64,000 nucleotides of DNA from Dipteris shenzhenensis (Eukaryota > Polypodiophyta > Polypodiopsida > Gleicheniales), in NCBI GenBank assembly GCA_047967505.1, contig CM106540.1; one strand, given 5' to 3'. Shown here in pieces: positions 56,531-64,000 of the stretch. A program made the position numbers and the translations under genes. How positions within the stretch are numbered: the stretch's first letter is position 1; the number at the start of each line of letters is the position of its first letter. The notes under the pieces are model-generated. The model worked only from the letters and a program-made list of their open reading frames with translations, was not told the DNA's origin and did no database searches.

Positions 56531-56742
56531 AAAAAACACCCTTAACTATAAAAATACATTTGACATAAAGTTTAAAATACACCATTAAGTATAAAATGGA
56601 CCTTATAAACAATCTTTATACACAATAATGAGAGTAAAGAAATCAAAAAAGTAGTAAACTTTTTATTAGATATTTGCTTTACATAGAAGTTCAAAACTTG
56701 TGATTACAAAGCCGTTAGCCATCATGTTACTTAGTACCAATG

Positions 56743-59700
56743 TTACTCAGTACCAATGTCCTCAATGCCAGGCCCTTGACTACCAGGGTCTTGACTAATA
56801 GGCTGCTCTAAGACTGGAGTCTCAGTAGCAAGGTCCTCAGTAGTTTGCTCTTCAGTTCCAAGCACCTGACTAGTAGGCTGCTCTAGAGTCTCATGACCAA
56901 GTTCTTGGTGAGTAGGGACCTGGCTACTAGGTTCCCGACTAGTAGGCTGCTCTAGAGTCTGTAAGGTCATGGTTGAAGAACCATGTATGCCTCTTGGTAA
57001 CTCCTCCTGGTCATGCTTTGCCTCGTCCATACCTTCTTTGAGTAAGGCTTCCTTTCTTGATCCACTTGCATGTCCTTCACCCAAGATCAAGGGTGCCTTT
57101 CTCACTTTTAATTTCAAGGGAAGTGCTTCCACCTCTTTAGCCTTACCTTTTCCTGTGACATGTTGTACTACTTCTTGCTGCCGCGAGCCTTCCCGTATGA
57201 TGAGTGGAACCTCCTTGACTCTAATTGACAATTGATCACCCTTATTCTTTGTGCGGATTTCTTCTTGGCGTAAGTCATCGGATGCAGAGCTTTCATCTTC
57301 ATCATCACCTGAGCTAGAATCATCACCCTCAGACTCACTACCCTCGTCTTTGACATTTTTCTCACTACACTCTTCTTTGACATTTTCCTCTTCAAAGAAG
57401 GTAGTGCAACTGTAATATGTGTCAAAGAACTCTTGATGGGGGGTATCCATGACATTTACATTTCTACCTTGGCGTAGAAATTTCTCAGCAGCAAAACCCA
57501 TTCGATACAATGCTACTTCCCACCCATCATTCAGTAAATTCTTTGTTATCTCTAGTATCACATCAGGATCCATCGGCTTTCTGTAATCCACCATTGCTGC
57601 ATCAAGCTTAACCTTATTGTCCTGAAAGTAATGAAGCTCGAGAGTCCTTAAAGGAATTTTGATTAGATTGCCACCACCCCTCGAGAAGAAGCACATCAAG
57701 AAAGGCTGCAAGACTTGAATGGTAGTGCCTTCCAAGACAGTCATATGATTACATAGGACTATACCATGGTATACTTTTGAAAGTAAATACCCAAATGCAG
57801 ATGTCAAACTCGCATACAAGGCATCCCTTTGTGATTCTGTCATGAACAGGACCAACGTTGATCTTTTCTTATCTGCCATAGGACCTTCTATGATAAACCG
57901 CACAAGTTCAACTATCCATGACACTGCAAGGTCTTGCAATTCATCTATGAAAAATATGCATGGCTTCTCCCAAGCATGACCGCTCATTGTTATGAAATGC
58001 TCTATATCAATGCCATTGATGTGTGCAAATTTTGTATCATTCTCTGATAGCAGGATATCATAGGAGAAGCTGAATGGAGAACCATCATCTAAACCACCAA
58101 TTGCTCTACCTTGGGCAGTGGACTGCAAGGCCTTTTTCTTGATGTCCATATATTCTGTCTCAACAACCTTTGGCATTTTAGCTCTTAGATCCTTTGTTGG
58201 TGTGGCATTTGCATCCATTGAAGCCAACCGCTTTTTAGCCCATGTCTTATCAAGGAGTTGACCTAGGCTAAGTGCTTTCTTCTTATCCACATCAATTGAC
58301 TCGCCAACTAACTCATCATCAGATTTCAATAAAAATAATAGTGCCGAGAGAGCAGCCTCACTTTGAATCATTTGGGTGACCACTTCATCCAAGTTGCTAT
58401 GCTTGCTCTTCTTTCCAAAGAAGCAGTCACCACTTAGGATCTTCTTGCATACTTCTTCTGTTATTGCATTTGGAACAAACCTTAATGCTCTCCACCAAAC
58501 AATAGACATCGGTTTCTTTATTTCTTTCCTTTGAGTTGCAGTGTGCTCTGGTGCCTCAAAGGATATCTTCCCTGTTTCATATGCTTGGCAAACATCCATG
58601 ATGCTCTGAAACACTGAGTCCTCGCGGAAGACAATGCAAGTAACATCCCTGTATCTTGCAATGGCGGTGTTCAAATCCTTTGCCTCAACCTTATTACTTG
58701 GTATGCCTTGCGTATTGCTTACAACACCTTTCAAGCATCTATAGAACCGAGTCCTCTTTGCCATGTACTCAGATGTAGGTCTCCTGCCCTTCATTGTTTG
58801 TGGCTTTCCACAACCCATCCATAACTCCCTTGCCTTTATCAAGATCTCAGAAAGAGAAGAGCTTTTTTTCAACCTAAATGGAGCAAAATTCAGCCTTTCT
58901 GATTCTAGAATGTACTTCGAGTCATCATTAAATATGCATTTATGACAAATGACCCGTTGAAACTTTTCCATCCACTCAATCTGTGGCAAGTTTCCTTTTC
59001 TTCCCTCATCAAGGGCGATCCTGCAAGCTTCACAAAAGTGTTGCCCATCAATGGGCTCAAACTTGCATCTTTCCAAGAATCTATTCTTTGCCAGCATGTA
59101 TCTCTTCTCGATGTCAGTCCCATATCGACTTTGATACAAAGCCTCTCCACGAACAAAGTCACTCCTTCTAAAGTTCTCAAAAGCATCAAGAAAGTCCACA
59201 TGCTTTTGAAATGTGACATCAGGCAATGTGATATTAGTGGCAACTGGAGTTCTTGTTTTCCTCGTATCTTCATACAATTTGTGTGCAAATATCTTATCTA
59301 GCTTTCTTTGATTTGTGAACAATGAAGCTCGATCAATAAGCATTGTGGCCATGCTGAATTGTGAAAATCCCCAAATGTACCCCTCATCCTCTGGAGGATG
59401 TAAGTCTGCCACACTTATAGAAAAGTCTTCGAGACTTGTATCTTCTTCTTGCGGATCCTCCTGTTCATCGCTATCCAATTTTTCACCTGGTTTTAAATAA
59501 CTTGCACTTGAACGATCTGCACGTGGAATAGGAGTTATTTTTGCTCTCTTTCTGGGAATAGCTGTAGAACTTGAATCTGCTCCACGATTACTCCTTCTTG
59601 TTCCTGTAGTTGCAGCAGTCGATGGTGTAGGTATAGTTGGAGATACTGTAGTTACTGCCAGAGTTATCATAGTTATCGCCACAGATATTGGCAGTACTTG

Positions 59701-59937
59701 AGGGTTACATGTTATAGATGGCGTACTTACTGCTGCTAAAGGTACAACACCACCACTTGGAAATGCATCCCACATTTTCTTCAATGCTTCTAAGGCACTA
59801 AGTAATTCTTGGGATCCCTCAATTGAATCTGGTAAGGGCTTCAAGAAGTGCTTGTGAGTAACTCGTAACTTGTAAACCACCTTGTCATTCTTTCCATTGC
59901 ACACAACTTCTATCAAATTGTTTTCTATTACCTCCAT
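56743..59937 (-). CDS. uncharacterised 1064-aa protein, intact ORF
   Basis: ATG at 59935-59937 to stop at 56743, no interruption. Features by approximate residue: conserved SALEAL block (47-52); Thr/Pro/Ser-rich linker (62-120) with a basic NLS-like RKRAK (about 128); acidic stretch then GYIWG (about 185); possible zinc-binding pairs CEAC (about 301) and CHKC (about 329); PCIFFIDELQ (about 660); GWEVALYRMG (about 805); long acidic Ser/Asp/Glu tail (850-885); and repeated LEQPTS segments near the end. No signal peptide or membrane helix; nuclear location is inferred from the basic motif. I do not recognise the family. Its paralogue at 36.5-39.6 kb is fused in cis to Ulp1-like modules, which this copy lacks. 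An open 3.2-kb frame in otherwise decayed DNA argues for recent function or recent arrival. Confidence 0.82.
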   Translation of the reverse strand: MEVIENNLIEVVCNGKNDKVVYKLRVTHKHFLKPLPDSIEGSQELLSALEALKKMWDAFPSGGVVPLAAVSTPSITCNPQVLPISVAITMITLAVTTVSPTIPTPSTAATTGTRRSNRGADSSSTAIPRKRAKITPIPRADRSSASYLKPGEKLDSDEQEDPQEEDTSLEDFSISVADLHPPEDEGYIWGFSQFSMATMLIDRASLFTNQRKLDKIFAHKLYEDTRKTRTPVATNITLPDVTFQKHVDFLDAFENFRRSDFVRGEALYQSRYGTDIEKRYMLAKNRFLERCKFEPIDGQHFCEACRIALDEGRKGNLPQIEWMEKFQRVICHKCIFNDDSKYILESERLNFAPFRLKKSSSLSEILIKARELWMGCGKPQTMKGRRPTSEYMAKRTRFYRCLKGVVSNTQGIPSNKVEAKDLNTAIARYRDVTCIVFREDSVFQSIMDVCQAYETGKISFEAPEHTATQRKEIKKPMSIVWWRALRFVPNAITEEVCKKILSGDCFFGKKSKHSNLDEVVTQMIQSEAALSALLFLLKSDDELVGESIDVDKKKALSLGQLLDKTWAKKRLASMDANATPTKDLRAKMPKVVETEYMDIKKKALQSTAQGRAIGGLDDGSPFSFSYDILLSENDTKFAHINGIDIEHFITMSGHAWEKPCIFFIDELQDLAVSWIVELVRFIIEGPMADKKRSTLVLFMTESQRDALYASLTSAFGYLLSKVYHGIVLCNHMTVLEGTTIQVLQPFLMCFFSRGGGNLIKIPLRTLELHYFQDNKVKLDAAMVDYRKPMDPDVILEITKNLLNDGWEVALYRMGFAAEKFLRQGRNVNVMDTPHQEFFDTYYSCTTFFEEENVKEECSEKNVKDEGSESEGDDSSSGDDEDESSASDDLRQEEIRTKNKGDQLSIRVKEVPLIIREGSRQQEVVQHVTGKGKAKEVEALPLKLKVRKAPLILGEGHASGSRKEALLKEGMDEAKHDQEELPRGIHGSSTMTLQTLEQPTSREPSSQVPTHQELGHETLEQPTSQVLGTEEQTTEDLATETPVLEQPISQDPGSQGPGIEDIGTE

Positions 59938-60086
59938 TTCTTACTGCCTCTGGAGAATATTTCACGCTTGATACATTCTCTGCAGTGATTACCAAAAAAT
60001 ACTTTGATTTGCGCTCCATAAAATACCAAGCATGTTCAAGGTATCTAAAAGACACCTTGGAACCAAAACTGGAAGCCATAGTTTTC
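59938..60086 (-). CDS. upstream exon-like segment of the 1064-codon gene
   Basis: A splice acceptor (GATTATTTTTCAG) at about 60087 precedes AAAACT and an ATG at 60079 (MASSFGSKVSFRYLEHAWYF). The frame runs to about 59940 but is one base out of register with the 1064-codon ORF. The sequence GCAGTAAGAA at the junction could be a splice donor, or a single-base indel may have separated the frames. Either the protein starts at 59937 or it has about 48 extra N-terminal residues. Confidence 0.45.
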
Positions 60087-60099
60087 TGAAAAATAATCA

Positions 60100-60400
60100 A
60101 AAATAAAAAATCAGAATTACAATGATTTTACTCAAAATATTAAATAAATTTCTAATTAAATATTATTTTAAGTTTTATTTATTTTTAATTTTTAAAATAA
60201 AATAAATTAATTTATTTTTTTCGTCTTTTTTTTTAATTATTTTATTTTAATTAATTAATTTATTTTTATATTTAAATTAAATTTAATTTTTTAAAGTTTT
60301 CATTTATTTTAACTTTTTTTATTTTTTTTCCTTTTTTAAATTAATTTTTTTCTCTTTAAAATAAAATAAAAATTTAAAGTCCTTTGGGGGCTTAAGGTAG
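60100..60400. other. AT-rich low-complexity DNA upstream of the 1064-codon gene
   Basis: TTTTTATTT/TTAATTAATTTA-rich sequence without a gene. A probable intron or promoter-proximal spacer on the minus strand. Confidence 0.5.
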
Positions 60401-60409
60401 GGGAGAGAT

Positions 60410-61275
60410 TAACCCCCAACCTGTTGCGTGCGCAATAGGTTGGGGTTAATTCCCTCCTGTCCTCCCACCTTCCCATCCCGCCTCTCCCTTCCTCTTTCTT
60501 TGCCTCCCCTCGCGTCTGCGCCCTCCCATCGACCCCCTCCCCTCCCTCCCGTCCTCCCTGCTCTCTCGCCTCCTTGCTTGCCTCCTCTCCCTCCTCCCTC
60601 CTGCCTCCCCACCTACCTCCTCTCCTCCTCCCTCTTGCCTCCCCGCCTGCCTCCTCCCTCCCGACTGCCCTCTCCTCTCCCTCCTCCCTCCCCTCCCGTC
60701 CTCCTCATCGCTCCCCGCCTTAAAAAAGAGGGAGAAGAGGGGGGAAGCGGGAGGAGAGGGGAAGGGAGCGGAGGGAGGAAGGGAGGGGGCCGACGGGAGG
60801 GGAGGCGAGGAAGGGGAAGGGGGGGTTAACGGCCGGGGAAGGGGCAGGGGAGGCAGGGAAGGTAGGGCAGGGAGGGGGCGAGAGGGAGGCAAGGCAAGGA
60901 AGGGAGGGCGCGGAGGGGGCGAGAGGGGGGGTTTACCCCACCTGTTGTCCCCCCTCCCCACCCTCCCGCCTCCCCTCCCCCTTCCCCGCCTCGCCCCCAC
61001 CCACGTGTTGCGCGCGCAACAGGTGGGTGGAGGGGCATTTTTCCCCCACCAACAGGTGCAACGGGTGGGGAGGTTAACCCCCGCGCGCAACAGGTGGGTG
61101 GAGGGGCATTTTTCCCCCACCAACAGGTGCAACAGGTGGGGAGGTTAACCCCCCCCTCCCCGCACCCTCCCCCTTCCCCTCCTCCCTCCCCCGCCCCCCC
61201 TCCCCCCTGTTGCGTGCGCAACAGGTGGGAGGGGGTTAACCCCCCCTCCACTCCCCCTGTTGCGTGCGCAACAGT
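60410..61275. repeat. GC-rich low-complexity block with TGTTGCGYGCGCAACA palindromes
   Basis: CCT/GGA-rich DNA that switches strand bias at about 60720: pyrimidine-rich before, purine-rich after. The palindrome TGTTGCG(T/C)GCGCAACA occurs at 61006-61021, 61208-61223 and 61258-61273, with a variant at 60422-60437 and a half at 61082-61092. A 68-bp unit (GCGCGCAACAGGTGGGTGGA...GAGGTTAACCCCC) is tandemly duplicated at about 61012-61080 and 61083-61152. ORFs here are compositional. Confidence 0.88.
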
Positions 61276-61443
61276 GTCAAAGATCTCGAGGTTTTAGGTA
61301 CTGAAGACCAATCAATGCAAGACTTTCTCTTGATGACACTGGTTTCAATGAGGGATGCAGACATGTCCGTATACGATGCACAACCCTCTCATGCAGAAAC
61401 TTCCACCTCCAACACAGGTTAGGAGAAAGCGTCCACCTCCCAA

Positions 61444-62033
61444 ATGGAATATCACACAACACCTGGTTCCATCAACATTGCAAATGAGGAAGGGATAGAA
61501 GCCGACGACGCTGTAGTGGTAAGTTCAAACAATATTTTTTATTTTGATGTTCTTTCAGTATAATTTGTTTTGTTGGTCTTCTAATGTTTGTTGAATTGTT
61601 ATAGGATGCATTCGAGCTTAATGAATTCTCATCTCGACGGGGTAATGTTCACAGCACATTTGGGCGAGATCATTATTTGGCCCATTACCTTGGCAAAGTC
61701 ACAGAGCATATCATGGTCTTTCACGACAAATTTTCTCCTCAAGGTCCTTTGGAGCTGCTAAAGTGCAAGGCATTGTCGTGCACTATCAGATACTCCAACA
61801 TTACTCGGAATGCCGACAAAGTCATTTTGGTACACCGCTTGGCTGCTATCAATAATGCCTTTGGATCGAACATTCATGGCGGGGCATTGATGGCAACGGC
61901 TATGTCTTTAGCAGCAGGAGAGGAGGATGTTAGTGCTATAGCGGCTAGATTTATATCTAGGAATCCACTAGGGGATTCAAAGACCCCTATTCTCGATGTA
62001 CTTGAACTAGCCAAGAAGAAAGATAGCCTGTGA
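61444..62033 (+). CDS. small two-exon ORF, hypothetical, 167 aa
   Basis: Exon 1 61444-61518 (MEYHTTPGSINIANEEG...), donor GTG/GTAAGTTC, intron 61519-61604 ending TTGTTATAG, exon 2 61605-62033. The junction is in phase, with no stop until TGA at 62031. Exon 2 contains RRGNVHSTFGRDHYLAHYLG and SFAAG-like MATAMSLAAGEEDVSAIAAR. The protein is soluble and mixed alpha/beta by composition. I do not recognise it. Stops upstream of exon 1 mean further 5' exons cannot be excluded. Confidence 0.45.
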
Positions 62034-62039
62034 GGCCTT

Positions 62040-62240
62040 TTGTATATATAAACATATATTTAAATGGATACATGACTACATGTCTTTATTATTTGTTTTA
62101 GTTATCACTTGTCATGAATTCCATTGTATTTTGTTAAGTCGTTGATGATATATTTTCTCCATCATTTTAATTGAGTTAATTTAATAAATTTCTAGCCAAT
62201 TTAGTATCATTTTCACCAATTCTGGGTATCAAGAGTTCAT
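62040..62240. other. short spacer, no gene
   Basis: AT-rich 3' flank of the two-exon ORF. Nothing else is seen. Confidence 0.5.
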
Positions 62241-62245
62241 TTCTG

Positions 62246-62489
62246 TCAAATCTTAAAGGCATTTCACCGTCACGCAGAAGGGAAAAGTGTCTGGCATGTC
62301 GCCAGGATCCCAAAAAGCCTAAAACACACCACAGTGCGAATTTGGGCATTTTAGAAAGTGCGGCATGTCGCCTGGACCCCAAAAAGCCCAAAACCCACCA
62401 CGGTGCGAATTTGGGCATTCTGGACTTTTGTGTCAGACACTTTTCCCTTCTGCGCGATGGTGAAATTCCTTCAAGATTTGACAGAGTTC
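62246..62489. repeat. foldback element with internal tandem duplication
   Basis: Outer arms 62246-62303 (CTGTCAAATCTT...GTGTCTGGCA) and 62430-62489 (TGTCAGACAC...AAGATTTGACAG) are inverted copies. Between them a 63-bp unit (GGCATGTCGCC(A/T)GGA..CC, then CCAAAAAGCC(T/C)AAAAC, ending GCGAATTTGGGCATT) is directly repeated at about 62300-62357 and 62363-62420. The core CCAAAA..GC.AAAACCCACCACGG is shared with the foldback at 3481-3882. Confidence 0.82.
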
Positions 62490-62671
62490 AAAACTTAACT
62501 GAAAATGATCATTTACTACAAGCATTGAAATGGAAAATATACAACAATGCAAGAGTGTAGAGAATGTCGATATATTTTATTTAAAAAAATCGACCCTTGG
62601 GCCTTAGATACAAGATAGTGCCTTCAAGGGCAGGGGGTGGTCTAAGTCCTAAGAGTGAGCTGTAAGAGAAT

Positions 62672-63246
62672 CTAGGGCTTCAAACTTGGGTCACTCCATA
62701 GCCGCTTCACGAGAGCCATGTCCTTGTCCATGACCGTGACATGCTTTGCATGGATGGCACACAAGTTGGAGTCCTCGAATAGAGCAGTGGTCACTTGCTC
62801 TGCAGCCTCCTAGAGCATCCCACAGCTCTTGTGCTAAAGCGCACGTCACACTTGTATCCCTGTGCGATCTCCCGTACCACACGTTGGAAGGAAGCACACA
62901 GGATCAAGTTGTCTGTGGTCTTTTGCAGTTGCCTGATCTCCCTCAGGGCCCGTGCTCCTAGTTTTTCTCGGTACGGCTTCCTGACTCTTGGTGGGGGCCT
63001 TATAGGTACCCGAACACCTTCACACGACCTCCTATCTACCTTGAACTTCTTTTGTTGCTCCTGTCTACATTGGTCCTCCTCCGAGTCCTCCTCTAGTTTC
63101 GCTAGTGAAACCCCTTTGAAGTAGGTCTTCGAAGGTAGTTTCGCTCGCGAAACTACCATGAACAACACTTTTAAAAGTGGGATAACTTTCACATCCAATG
63201 TCCAAATATAGTCATTCAACCACTCAAATTGATCAAAAAACTCCAT
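62672..63246 (-). pseudogene. divergent histone H3-like gene (CENH3-like tail), frameshifted
   Basis: The minus-strand frame from 63246 (or the inner ATG at 63159) carries an H3 fold at residues 86-142: [20 protein letters not shown] (alpha-N), [18 protein letters not shown] and the start of alpha-2. In canonical H3 these read as HRYRPGTVALREIR and FQRLVREIAQDFKTDLRF. After AV one base is missing and a TAG stands where Gln is expected. In the next frame [38 protein letters not shown] follows to a stop at 62672, the rest of an H3 fold. The tail (about 55 residues from the inner ATG) lacks the ARTKQTARKS start and is acidic then basic, as in centromeric or other H3 variants. Loop 1 has the canonical H3 length. 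Confidence 0.75.
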
Positions 63247-63259
63247 TAGAGGACATCTG

Positions 63260-64000
63260 TGGGGTTATATTTTGAAAAATATTTCATCTTTAGTATTAAA
63301 TATTACATATATTATATGATAGTGATATATAAGTTTGAGTTAATACTTATTTATAGTAATTTAAACTTCTTTAGAAACATATCCATAAATATCTAGTTAT
63401 CTATGCTATTAAAATGCTAGAAAGCTCTTGTCATATTGATATAAATGTCTTTAATAAGTAATTATATATGTATAATATTATTACATTGAGAGTGATTATG
63501 AGGGATGTTTCTTAACAGAATTATTTTTCAACACTTTTTGAAGATAATGGCAAGGGTACAAACGATGTCTATGAAGAAGAAAATTTGTCTTATGTAAAAT
63601 TGAATGAGTAATAGTTTTGTATCTTTTTGTGATAAAGGGATCTAGTTCTAGTGAAAATAAAAGTGTAAAATGTAAGAAAATAATACGTCTATGCTCAACA
63701 AATAATAGGATCTCGTACGCAAGAGAGAAAACAAGATAGTATGGAGAATCAAAAATTTGATTACTGTAGAGTTGATACAATAGATGGCGCTGCCTCCCAA
63801 CCGTGCGCTCCTGTGAAAGAAGCTTCGATGGCCTGTTGGAAACAGTAGAAGACAAAGGCTGGATGCTAAGGAATCAGGGTGGCTATATCCAGTGATGAAA
63901 TGGGCTTCACAAGCTTGCTCTTATATAGCCACCCATCGAAGTTGGTTAGGCTCAATTGGGTGGCCGACCCAGTCCACCCAAAACGCTCGACTGGGGGTCG
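63260..64000. other. no recognisable gene
   Basis: AT-rich DNA upstream (minus strand) of the H3-like gene. One 119-codon minus-strand frame (63496-63855) has no motif. The last 150 bp are more GC-rich and hold CTTATATAGCCACCC, which could be a TATA element or part of an LTR continuing beyond the window. Confidence 0.4.

Noticed and set aside
57900-58000. Walker B / AAA+ ATPase or helicase in the 1064-codon protein (PCIFFIDELQ)
   Set aside because: No Walker A (GxxxxGK[ST]) upstream; the paralogue has FFINEV. Hydrophobic-D-E alone is not enough.
60428-61251. ORFs of 133-228 codons in the GC-rich block
   Set aside because: Pro/Arg/Gly-rich translations of low-complexity sequence in opposing frames; no domain.
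63130-63160. GGTAGTTTCG...CGAAACTACC hairpin (63134-63157) as a regulatory site
   Set aside because: It lies inside the H3-like reading frame near the inner ATG; arms are only 10 bp and one related copy nearby is imperfect, so chance or coding constraint cannot be excluded.

Overview
The window is nuclear DNA of a land plant with a large, repeat-rich genome. Three things support this: Ty3/gypsy and Ty1/copia remnants of plant type (one with a second RNase H, as in the Tat lineage), primer-binding sites that match plant initiator Met-tRNA (TGGTATCAGAGC), and coding segments bounded by GT-AG introns. No prokaryotic or organellar signature, rRNA or tRNA gene was seen. The species cannot be named from the sequence; DUF7869-like genes and the absence of recognisable angiosperm single-copy genes make a seed-free plant or gymnosperm possible, but that is only a guess.

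Layout. 0-4 kb: GA and TCC low-complexity DNA, a small unknown ORF, a tandem duplication and a 0.4-kb foldback. 4.4-9 kb: a copia-type LTR, a small non-autonomous LTR element and the C-terminal half of a DUF7869-type gene, itself split by a MITE. 11.4-18.5 kb: a minus-strand copia remnant running into a plus-strand Tat-like Ty3/gypsy remnant. 18.8-20.8 kb: the 3' end of the small LTR element and the N-terminal half of the DUF7869-type gene, both inverted relative to 4.4-9 kb. 23.7-31 kb: two head-to-head Ty3/gypsy remnants of one family separated by a 500-bp near-perfect palindrome, with a third, diverged MITE copy at 28.1 kb. 32.6-45.4 kb (minus strand): a decayed exon-intron gene with an uncharacterised N-terminal region and three tandem Ulp1/C48-like cysteine-protease modules. 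A 4-kb polypyrimidine tract and two duplicated TATA/splice-donor modules lie upstream of it. 45.5-50.7 kb: a decayed transposase-like gene (plus) facing a minus-strand gene whose first intron looks like a 2-kb AT-rich satellite. 50.6-51.1 kb: an array of palindromes. 51.1-56.1 kb: a second copy of the LTR element plus DUF7869 segment. 56.7-60.1 kb (minus): an intact 1064-codon ORF homologous to the N-terminal part of the 32.6-39.6 kb gene. 60.4-62.5 kb: GC-rich palindromic repeats, a small two-exon ORF and a foldback. 62.7-63.2 kb: a divergent, frameshifted histone H3-like gene.

The most interesting system is the pair of paralogous loci at 32.6-39.6 kb and 56.7-60.1 kb. They belong to a protein family I do not recognise; one copy is intact and lacks a protease, the other is broken and is followed by a triplicated Ulp1-like protease whose Cys and Gln signatures are still readable. 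Almost everything else is layered transposable-element debris: most coding remnants are broken, often by TAG stops where CAG is expected. All homology statements come from reading motifs by eye; no database search was run.
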